Below, one piece after another: positions 1 to 5,033 of a DNA stretch of 5,153 nt. Both the position numbers and the translations under genes were made by a program. The stretch lies in contig CAYXHZ010000109.1 of NCBI GenBank assembly GCA_964465065.1, positions 1-5,153 on the forward strand, written 5' to 3'. The stretch is from CAYMND01 sp964465065. GTDB lineage: Bacteria > Acidobacteriota > Aminicenantia > UBA2199. How positions within the stretch are numbered: position 1 is the stretch's first letter; the number at the start of each line of letters is the position of its first letter. A model generated the notes under the pieces. That model ran no database searches. It had not been told where the DNA came from and saw nothing but the letters and a program-made list of their open reading frames with translations.

Positions 1-76
1 GGCGGCTGATCATGGCCAGGCAGGTGGGACCGCAGTCGCGGGCGTCGAGCTGGTGGATGTGGGGGAAACCTTTCAA
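1..76 (-). CDS. C39-peptidase (double-glycine) ABC transporter, N-terminal fragment
   Basis: Only the first 25 codons lie in the window; the gene continues past the left edge. The visible residues include HQLDARDCGPTCLAMI (residues 8-23), which matches the start of C39 peptidase domains in bacteriocin-processing ABC exporters: a conserved Gln (Q9) about six residues before the catalytic Cys of the D-C-G-P motif (C15), then a hydrophobic helix. In that family the N-terminal peptidase cuts leaders behind Gly-Gly at the cytoplasmic face, and the fused membrane and ATPase domains export the peptide. This fits the Gly-Gly in the divergent precursor at 5034. The start is read as TTG (76-74), because GGAG at 88-85 sits 8 nt ahead and the result (MKGFP...) has the usual short N-terminus; no in-frame ATG exists before the upstream stop at about 122-120. 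It follows the LanB elimination half after 106 nt and is probably last-transcribed in the same operon. The transmembrane and ATPase parts are not visible, so a stand-alone C39 peptidase cannot be excluded. Confidence 0.85.
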   Translation of the reverse strand, partial: MKGFPHIHQLDARDCGPTCLAMISR

Positions 77-84
77 AAAAATCG

Positions 85-88
85 CTCC
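85..88 (-). promoter_or_regulatory. Ribosome binding site (GGAG) for the C39 transporter
   Basis: GGAG on the minus strand, 8 nt before the proposed TTG start at 76. It is the main reason for choosing TTG. The ATG at 90-88, which overlaps this site, opens a frame that stops after five codons. Confidence 0.6.
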
Positions 89-107
89 ATGTCTGTTTCT
101 TGGTACT

Positions 108-135
108 GATCGGTAAAATCATAACACAACCGATC
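108..135. repeat. Inverted repeat in the lanB/transporter gap
   Basis: A perfect 7-bp inverted repeat, GATCGGT (108-114) and ACCGATC (129-135), separated by 14 nt. The right arm also lies in an 8-bp palindrome, CCGATCGG (130-137). It sits about 20 nt upstream of the transporter Shine-Dalgarno site. There is no T-run directly after it on either strand, so it does not look like an intrinsic terminator. It could be an operator, a processing hairpin or a translation-tuning hairpin ahead of the transporter, or chance. Confidence 0.4.
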
Positions 136-182
136 GGATATACGCCATGGTAATAACTTCATAAGTGTCAAGTACATATAGA

Positions 183-1079
183 TCAGCTTTTCTTCCGTCT
201 GGCGAGAAGGGACCGGTAGTAAAGAGACAGATAGTCGTAGAGAACCAGTTCGTGCAGCCGCTGCCGAGTACGGAAAATGCGGTTGTTCATCATGTGCAGA
301 AAACTGCCGAGCAGGGATTTGAGGTCGACATCCGATTCCGGGCGTCCGGTCAGGCGGCGGATTTCGGCGGCGATGGGGGCAAGGGCTTGTGAGCGGCTGC
401 GGATTGCCTGATAGTAGGGTGAATACTCATCCTCGTTTTGCGAATCTGCGTAAAGCACCCGCTCGATTTCCTTCTTGTCTTTGCGGTATTTGCTCTCCAG
501 GTGCTGTTTCAACGCTTTGTTCATTCCGAATTCCCGACCGTATCCGTCCCGGAAATCACCGATCATGGCCGCTTTTTCATCCAGGTTGAGACTGAAATCG
601 TCCAGCAGGCGGTCCGAGGCCCGTAGGGCCATCAGCCAGCGGACCCGTTCCCCCTCGTCTCCGTCCAGCAGGGAGATCAATCGGCTGACCATTCGGCTGT
701 CATGATAGAAAAACGCTTCGGCCAGTTCCATCGTATCCCGGCCGTAGCGCTCGATTTCCCGCTGGTAGGTATCTGTCTGCACTTTCCAGACCAGTCTGAG
801 ATCCGACCATGGCGTCAACGCGGCCTGAACCGAAGAGATGATCTGCCCCAGCGCCTGCGGCTCTTTTACCTGCAGGCGCCAGCGCAGGTGGCCGTTCGGA
901 TCGTTGTAGCGGATAAAAAACCAGCCGTCGATCGAACCCTTGGCGACCCATTCTTCGGCCAGCGGGCTCAGACCATCGATCAGCAGCTGATCGCCGGTTT
1001 TGGGGCCGCAGTAGAATTTGTAGTAACACCAGCGATCTCCAAGTAGGAACGAGGTTTGGGGTGAGGCGATTTCATTCAT
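183..1079 (-). CDS. Split LanB, elimination half (lantibiotic dehydratase C-terminal domain protein)
   Basis: A 298-residue protein made only of the LanB C-terminal (thiopeptide-type bacteriocin biosynthesis, SpaB C-terminal) domain. In class I lanthipeptide dehydratases this domain removes glutamate from glutamylated Ser/Thr, giving dehydroalanine or dehydrobutyrine. Motifs seen in order are: FFIRYNDPNGHLRWRL (54-69), the family's Arg/His-rich signature; YQREIERYG (105-113), with E108 and R111 spaced like the catalytic Glu/Arg pair of NisB; and SFLHMMNNR (259-267), where H262 corresponds by motif to the NisB active-site His near the C-terminus. All appear intact, so the enzyme should be active. 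The ATG at 1079 overlaps the end of the upstream glutamylation gene by 8 nt (ATGAATGA). No strong Shine-Dalgarno is near (AAGGA lies 14 nt away), so translation is probably coupled to the upstream gene, giving matched amounts of the two halves. The length suits a stand-alone elimination protein, and there is no sign that it is a broken fragment. Confidence 0.93.
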   Translation of the reverse strand: MNEIASPQTSFLLGDRWCYYKFYCGPKTGDQLLIDGLSPLAEEWVAKGSIDGWFFIRYNDPNGHLRWRLQVKEPQALGQIISSVQAALTPWSDLRLVWKVQTDTYQREIERYGRDTMELAEAFFYHDSRMVSRLISLLDGDEGERVRWLMALRASDRLLDDFSLNLDEKAAMIGDFRDGYGREFGMNKALKQHLESKYRKDKKEIERVLYADSQNEDEYSPYYQAIRSRSQALAPIAAEIRRLTGRPESDVDLKSLLGSFLHMMNNRIFRTRQRLHELVLYDYLSLYYRSLLARRKKS

Positions 1080-3354
1080 GGTGCTTGGTTGTATCCTTGG
1101 CCTGTTGACGATGAAAGCAGGCGATCACCTCGTTGGCGAAATGACCCTCCTGGGAGCTGACCGGACTGTTTTGCGGAGTGAACGGGAACTCCACCAGCTT
1201 GAAAACGTTACGTTCCTTGACTTGGGAAAGCAGATTGCGTATAGAGAGCAGGTTGTCGAAGCGGACGTAGAGTTCGTTGTCACCGTCGGCCAGGCAGGCA
1301 GCCAGCGGGATTTTGATCCGCTCTCTCCAGATCTTGCACTCCCGGAGCAGAGCTTCGTCATAGTCCAGCTGCCGTACAATGGGCTCGATATCCTTTTTTT
1401 TGATTTGCCAGGCGGCCGGATGCAGGATCAGGTTGCGGTAGCGAACCCGGGGGAGGAATGGCATCTCTCCGGCCAGAGAACCCCAGGAGAAAAAAAGTCC
1501 TCCGCGCAGGTTCTGGCTTTGTAAATCGCACAGGAAATGGTAGATGGGCAAGGCGTTGTTGGTGTAATTGTGGGCTGAAGTCAATCGGGGACGGATCTCT
1601 TTTCCAAGTCGGCGGCTGCTCAAAACCACCCGGTTATCCCGAATCGATACAACCAGATCTTTCAAGCGGATCTGATGGTCGGCGGCTACAGCGCTTCGAC
1701 CCAGGTAGGGGATTTCGTATTCCCGCAGGACAGGCCTCAACAGAATGTTTCCCAGACGTGCTTCCGGAAGGTGTGAAATTTCTGCATATATCGCATCCGG
1801 TTGCAGTTGCGTCTCCCTGTCCATGATCTCTTGTACTAGCTCGTGAGTGGCTTGGTCGGCATGACAGAAGCGACCCAGCAGATTGCCGGCGTTGCCTCCG
1901 ACACCGGTGGCGACCAGGGTAGGCCGTTCCTGCCGATCCTCCTGGAAGACGTGCACCATCATGGACAGGGTGTCCGGCAGGTCGTCCCATCTGAGAGGGA
2001 AATCCTTCAGATCCTCGTCGCTCAGAACGATTTCGTCCAAACCTTCAGTCAGAGCTTGACGATATTTTCCAAACAGGAATGAATCGACTTTGTTCCACGG
2101 CATTTGACCGTCGCTCCTGGTCGATCCGTTGATCATCAGGTCGTCCACGAGGGGGGCCAAGTCGCCCCGCGAGTCCTCACTTGCTGGATAACCGATGCCC
2201 ATTTCGGTGTCCAGCACCTCGAGCAGAGGTACGCTGCGTTGTTCATAGCGATCGAGAAAAGCGATTTTGAACCGGTTCATCAGCGTCTCGGCGGGTTGGG
2301 GAGTCAGACGGTTGAGAACGGTTATCCCGGCGAGAAGATCGTCAACGAGTGTTTTGTCCAGACGGCAGGACTGGGTGGGTTTGACCATGTCGGTTTGATA
2401 CAGAAATTTGGTTTCGTACGGTGTTCCAAGAGAACTGATCTCGTCGCTCAGGCTTGAATACTGGTGCTCGCTGTCGCCGATGGCCATCCGGTCGATTGCC
2501 AAAAGCCGGTCGCGGATATCGGTGAGAATGCGGTAGTTTTCGCGGACCGTTTCGACAGGCGCGATCACCGCTAAAATCTGTTCGATGAATTCCGGTCCGG
2601 TCAGAGTCGGTTCCAGCGAATGAACCAGCACCTGATTGTCGATCAGCTCTTGTATGTAGGACCTCGCCTCGTCAAGTGTAATTTCATGGTCGATGAGAAG
2701 GTCGGCCAAACGGTCCAAACCGGTCCCGTTTTCCGACTCGGCTAAAACCTTTTCGAGGTACTCGTCGTGTCCGACGGCCACGATGTGGTGGGTGCGGCGC
2801 TTGTTGTTGTAACGGTATTCGACGTAGCGGTACTGTTTGCCCACCCGGTGCAAGCTGGAGTTGGGGAAGTAGCTTAAGTATTTTGCCAGTTCGGACTTTT
2901 TGGCCAGGTCCAGGGCCAGGGCGCACAGGTAATGCATGTCCAGCCGGGTATGCCGGTTGTACTGAGAGCGAGGGACCAAACGGATGTCGTTGCCGTCACT
3001 CCAGTTACCGCAGCTGAAGGCGGCGAAAAGACCGAAAGGGGTGCAGCGCATGCTGAGCCGAACGGTGTAGCGGTACAGTGAAAAGAAAAAACGTTGCAGA
3101 AGCTTGGGATTGTCCAGCTTTCCGGACAGGTAGCGATTCATCTCGGCGTAGAGGTCCGGTGAGGCGAGCATGATAGCTTCCCGTATATCGCTCCGATCAC
3201 AGATTTCCCGAACGGTCTCTTCTTGCCACGGTTTCATTGCACAGATTTTCTCGAGGTGCTCGAGGGGATAGAGCGGAGTACGGAGGATGAACCGGTCAAA
3301 GGCTCGATAGGGATTGTCCCCGGCAGTTTGTTTTGGACTCTCGTGCTTGTCCAT
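1072..3354 (-). CDS. lanB: Split LanB, glutamylation half (lantibiotic dehydratase N-terminal domain protein)
   Basis: A 760-residue cytoplasmic protein of the LanB N-terminal family. It uses glutamyl-tRNA to glutamylate Ser/Thr of a lanthipeptide precursor, the first step of dehydration. Family signatures in order are: FDRFILRTPLYP (19-30); R99-x3-R103 followed by TPFGLFA (105-111), with spacing matching the NisB Arg83/Arg87 pair; the RLD segment at 137-139; FLDRYEQRSVPLLEVLD (366-382) followed by GIGYP; YAEISHLPEARLGNILLRP (523-541); RLTSAHNY (590-597); and FLPRVRYRNLILHPAAW (633-649). The protein stops where a full-length LanB of about 1,000 residues would enter its elimination domain, and that domain is supplied by the next gene, whose start overlaps this stop by 8 nt. 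The ATG at 3354 lies 5 nt after the lanC stop with no clear Shine-Dalgarno, suggesting coupling to lanC translation. Frame and motifs are continuous, so this is a natural split and not a visible frameshift. Confidence 0.95.
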   Translation of the reverse strand: MDKHESPKQTAGDNPYRAFDRFILRTPLYPLEHLEKICAMKPWQEETVREICDRSDIREAIMLASPDLYAEMNRYLSGKLDNPKLLQRFFFSLYRYTVRLSMRCTPFGLFAAFSCGNWSDGNDIRLVPRSQYNRHTRLDMHYLCALALDLAKKSELAKYLSYFPNSSLHRVGKQYRYVEYRYNNKRRTHHIVAVGHDEYLEKVLAESENGTGLDRLADLLIDHEITLDEARSYIQELIDNQVLVHSLEPTLTGPEFIEQILAVIAPVETVRENYRILTDIRDRLLAIDRMAIGDSEHQYSSLSDEISSLGTPYETKFLYQTDMVKPTQSCRLDKTLVDDLLAGITVLNRLTPQPAETLMNRFKIAFLDRYEQRSVPLLEVLDTEMGIGYPASEDSRGDLAPLVDDLMINGSTRSDGQMPWNKVDSFLFGKYRQALTEGLDEIVLSDEDLKDFPLRWDDLPDTLSMMVHVFQEDRQERPTLVATGVGGNAGNLLGRFCHADQATHELVQEIMDRETQLQPDAIYAEISHLPEARLGNILLRPVLREYEIPYLGRSAVAADHQIRLKDLVVSIRDNRVVLSSRRLGKEIRPRLTSAHNYTNNALPIYHFLCDLQSQNLRGGLFFSWGSLAGEMPFLPRVRYRNLILHPAAWQIKKKDIEPIVRQLDYDEALLRECKIWRERIKIPLAACLADGDNELYVRFDNLLSIRNLLSQVKERNVFKLVEFPFTPQNSPVSSQEGHFANEVIACFHRQQAKDTTKHHE

Positions 3355-3359
3355 GATGA

Positions 3360-4580
3360 TCAGCTGAGAAGCAGCAGACGGTCCCAGGCCGGTTCGATCG
3401 GGTAAAGCGCGGAGATCAGGGCCAGGCCGATACCGGCGACTCCTTCCAGCAGGCCCGTTTCCGCTGTCCAGCCACCGTATTGGGGCATGCGGAAGGCTTT
3501 GTAGCCCGCCGGGCCGTCTTCGTGAACCGCCAGGTCAAGGGTATGGGCGAACCAGTGGCGGGCCGCAGCGGCGAACTCATCGTCGCCTGTTTCCTGCCAC
3601 AAGCGATTGTAGATGTGAGCGATACCTGCGGCGCCGTGGCACAGTCCGGCATCGACCACGCCCGCTTCCTGTGGATCTGTCCGCTTCAGGCTGTTTTTCA
3701 GGAGGAACAAGCCTTTCGCCTGCCATTCCTGGGCTCCGGTCCGCTGCCCGGTGTGCAGCAGAGTCTGGCCGATTCCCAAATCCCCGTAACACCAGGCCAA
3801 CCGACTACTTTTGGGCTCCTGAGGGCTGTCTGTGATCCAGCTGGGAAAACGGGCGCTGAGGTGAACCGAAGCGGGGTACTCCTGGGACAACAGGTATTGT
3901 ACCGCCTGGTATAGGACTGTCTTGTTTTCCTCTCCGCCGTATCCGACAGCGATACGCCCCAGGATGTCGATGATGCTGGCCTGACCGTGGGAGAGGCTGA
4001 GGTTGTAGCCCTGCAAGCCGCTCTCCCGGTCCAAGGTGGTCCGCCAGCGAAGTGATTCGGGTATTTGAGAATCCGCGATCTGTCTCAGCCCTGCCGACAA
4101 TTCCTGCAGAAAGGTTGTCGCTTTTTGCAAATCCGGCCGTTCAAGAAAATACAGGGCGATGCCCAATCCGCCGTGCAGGTAGTCGTATTGACCGTTGCGA
4201 ACGTATTCGCGCATGCTCTGGTGTAGCGGTTCAGTCAGTTTATCGAGAATCTCGTGGACGTTTTCCTCGATGAATCCTTGGCGGGACAGGTGGCCGATCG
4301 CCCAGCCCAGGCCAGCCAGACCGCCGGCAAAGCTCGGGTAGGCAAAGCCTTGCTCGACCCTTTCGCAGGCAGCGCCGATCAACTCCATGCCCCGTTCGTA
4401 CAACTTTTCGTCACCGACGGCTTTGCCCAGGTAAAACCAGAACAGGGCGATGCCGGGGGCTCCGCTGAGAAGGGAGGGATCGTTCCCGCCGCTGTATTTC
4501 TCCAAGGCCAGCTTTATTTCCGTGAGTTTCCGATGTGCTTCATCTGCTTCTTTTCCAGGTATCAGCGCTTTCCAGATCAT
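3360..4580 (-). CDS. lanC: Lanthipeptide cyclase LanC
   Basis: A 406-residue zinc-dependent cyclase of the LanC family, which adds Cys thiols to dehydroamino acids of the precursor to form lanthionine rings. The three zinc ligands are visible: C264 in WCYGD, and C314 and H315 in the CHGAAG motif. The catalytic-site His of the SHG motif (H198) and the YDYLHGG segment (D133, H136) are also present. Repeated Gly-rich turns of the alpha/alpha barrel appear at GAPGIALF (40-47), FAGGLAGLGW (84-93), GGLGIALYFL and LLEGVAGIG (377-385). The length is normal for LanC. ATG 4580 is chosen over the ATG at 4673 in the same frame because AGGAG (4590-4586) sits 5 nt ahead. The 31-residue extension also has no family resemblance and would run across the predicted sigma-54 promoter. 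It is the first gene of the minus-strand operon, 5 nt before the LanB glutamylation half. Confidence 0.95.
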   Translation of the reverse strand: MIWKALIPGKEADEAHRKLTEIKLALEKYSGGNDPSLLSGAPGIALFWFYLGKAVGDEKLYERGMELIGAACERVEQGFAYPSFAGGLAGLGWAIGHLSRQGFIEENVHEILDKLTEPLHQSMREYVRNGQYDYLHGGLGIALYFLERPDLQKATTFLQELSAGLRQIADSQIPESLRWRTTLDRESGLQGYNLSLSHGQASIIDILGRIAVGYGGEENKTVLYQAVQYLLSQEYPASVHLSARFPSWITDSPQEPKSSRLAWCYGDLGIGQTLLHTGQRTGAQEWQAKGLFLLKNSLKRTDPQEAGVVDAGLCHGAAGIAHIYNRLWQETGDDEFAAAARHWFAHTLDLAVHEDGPAGYKAFRMPQYGGWTAETGLLEGVAGIGLALISALYPIEPAWDRLLLLS

Positions 4581-4585
4581 GATTT

Positions 4586-4590
4586 CTCCT
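4586..4590 (-). promoter_or_regulatory. Ribosome binding site (AGGAG) for lanC
   Basis: AGGAG on the minus strand, 5 nt before ATG 4580. It decides the lanC start in favour of the 406-residue form. Confidence 0.8.
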
Positions 4591-4604
4591 CTGTATTGCT
4601 TTTG

Positions 4605-4631
4605 GATGAGCCGTTCTGTCTTTTTCTCATC
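4605..4631 (-). repeat. Possible hairpin at the 5' end of the lanC transcript
   Basis: GATGAG (4605-4610) and CTCATC (4626-4631) form a 6-bp inverted repeat with a 15-nt loop. The predicted start of the lanC transcript (about 4630) falls at its upstream edge, so nearly the whole stem would lie at the very 5' end of the message. This could stabilise the mRNA. The arms are short, and chance is possible. Confidence 0.25.
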
Positions 4632-4640
4632 GGTACATTT

Positions 4641-4657
4641 AGCAATATATATACCAG
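4641..4657 (-). promoter_or_regulatory. Sigma-54 (-24/-12) promoter for the lanC-lanB operon
   Basis: On the minus strand the sequence reads CTGGTATATATATTGCT. The invariant GG and GC are separated by exactly 10 nt, the fixed spacing of RpoN promoters. The -12 half (TTGCT) is perfect, and the -24 half matches CTGG-A with T in place of C (consensus YTGGCA-N6-TTGCW). Taking the C at 4642 as -12, transcription would start near 4630, giving a leader of about 50 nt before ATG 4580 that includes the AGGAG site. Sigma-54 promoters need an ATP-driven enhancer-binding protein, for which palindromes at 4799-4862 are candidate sites. Confidence 0.7.
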
Positions 4658-4798
4658 AAATCGGTCTGCACAAAATAAATCCGGGTACAAGTACAGTGCA
4701 GTGTCCATGCGAAAGTTCGGTTCGATTACCTTGATTGAACCATTCGCCTGGGTTTCCACTGATACATGCTGATAGTATACAGAAAAGGCTTTGCTAAG

Positions 4799-4818
4799 AT
4801 GAGTATTCTGAGACTCAT
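4799..4818. promoter_or_regulatory. Inverted repeat, possible regulator site
   Basis: ATGAGT (4799-4804) and ACTCAT (4813-4818) are perfect 6-bp arms around an 8-nt spacer. It is centred about 153 bp upstream of the predicted precursor start and about 178 bp upstream of the predicted lanC start, within enhancer range of both promoters. It differs in sequence from the stronger palindrome at 4846, so it may bind another protein or be chance. Confidence 0.3.
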
Positions 4819-4845
4819 TGTTCTCGTGAACTCTCTTCCTTTCTG

Positions 4846-4862
4846 AGGGAATTGAATTCCCT
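4846..4862. promoter_or_regulatory. Perfect 17-bp palindrome, candidate enhancer-binding site
   Basis: AGGGAATTGAATTCCCT reads the same on both strands around the central base at 4854 (8-bp arms, 1-nt centre). It has no T-run after it and lies outside any supported gene, so a protein-binding operator is more likely than a terminator. Its centre is about 108 bp upstream of the predicted sigma-54 start for the precursor (about 4962), within the usual -80 to -150 range for enhancer-binding proteins, and about 224 bp upstream of the predicted lanC start. The cognate regulator is not in the window. Confidence 0.6.
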
Positions 4863-4908
4863 TGTAACGGCATTGAACGCAAATAAATTGTTTAATCTTG
4901 AAGGAAAC

Positions 4909-4933
4909 AGCGAATTATACAGCTAAGCGAATT
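4909..4933 (+). repeat. Short direct repeat just upstream of the precursor promoter
   Basis: AGCGAATT occurs at 4909-4916 and again at 4926-4933, 17 bp apart start to start, with the second copy ending 2 bp before the -24 element at 4935. This could be a site for an accessory DNA-bending or repressor protein, or chance in AT-rich DNA. Confidence 0.25.
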
Positions 4934-4934
4934 G

Positions 4935-4951
4935 TTGGCATTTAAATTGCT
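4935..4951 (+). promoter_or_regulatory. Sigma-54 (-24/-12) promoter for the precursor peptide gene
   Basis: TTGGCATTTAAATTGCT matches the RpoN consensus YTGGCA-N6-TTGCW at all eleven defined positions, with the obligatory 10-nt spacing between GG (4937-4938) and GC (4949-4950). Transcription would start near 4962, giving a 5' leader of about 72 nt before GTG 5034. No better sigma-70 type promoter was noticed between here and the gene. Confidence 0.85.
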
Positions 4952-4974
4952 CAAAGTATGTGTCGTTTCAGGAT

Positions 4975-5000
4975 CCAAAAAGTGAAAAGAAAACTTTTGG
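4975..5000 (+). repeat. Hairpin in the precursor mRNA leader
   Basis: CCAAAA (4975-4980) pairs with TTTTGG (4995-5000). The stem extends by G4982-C4994 and T4983-A4993 past one bulged A (4981), with a purine-rich loop at 4984-4992. It starts about 13 nt after the predicted transcript start and ends 33 nt before the start codon. There is no U-run after it. It may protect the 5' end of the message; the stem is A/U rich and only modestly stable. Confidence 0.35.
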
Positions 5001-5024
5001 CATGTGCTTGGTATACAAATTCAT

Positions 5025-5029
5025 GGAGG
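5025..5029 (+). promoter_or_regulatory. Ribosome binding site (GGAGG) for the precursor peptide
   Basis: GGAGG followed by AAAA and GTG at 5034. The 4-nt spacing is slightly short, but the site is strong and sets the GTG start. An ATG at 5023 opens a four-codon frame (M-E-E-K) that stops across the GTG. Confidence 0.7.
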
Positions 5030-5033
5030 AAAA

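Larger units (their letters stand above)
4581..5033. other. AT-rich divergent regulatory region between lanC and the precursor gene
   Basis: 453 bp with no gene I can support. It is visibly richer in A and T than the flanking genes. It holds two outward-facing sigma-54 promoter elements, a perfect 17-bp palindrome, a second inverted repeat, a short direct repeat and two possible 5'-leader hairpins, listed separately. The layout (basal promoters near the genes, symmetrical sites between them) suggests one shared regulator controlling both transcripts. Confidence 0.75.

Noticed and set aside
143..171. Possible sigma-70 promoter for the exporter, with a perfect TTGACA on the minus strand (171-166)
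   Set aside because: At 17 nt spacing the -10 hexamer would be ATGGCG, a poor match, and the TA-rich stretch (about 142-138) is 22-23 nt away, too far.
1078..1524. Plus-strand 148-codon open frame inside lanB, and the other long antisense frames across 165-4270
   Set aside because: These are shadow frames of the well-supported LanB and LanC genes: no family motifs and no operon logic.
4472..4488. GGGA...TCCC inverted repeat resembling the 17-bp palindrome
   Set aside because: Only four-base arms match, and it lies inside lanC coding sequence, so it is best explained by chance.
4581..4673. 31-residue N-terminal extension of LanC from the ATG at 4673
   Set aside because: It has no ribosome binding site, no LanC family resemblance and crosses the predicted promoter. 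ATG 4580 has AGGAG 5 nt ahead and gives a normal family length.
4577..4882. Minus-strand 101-residue open frame whose stop overlaps the lanC ATG by 4 nt (ATGA), in the divergent region
   Set aside because: It has no Shine-Dalgarno before its TTG (4882) or in-frame ATG codons (4873, 4708), no recognisable domain, and AT-rich composition. It would run through the 17-bp palindrome and the lanC sigma-54 promoter. The ATGA overlap is the only point in its favour.
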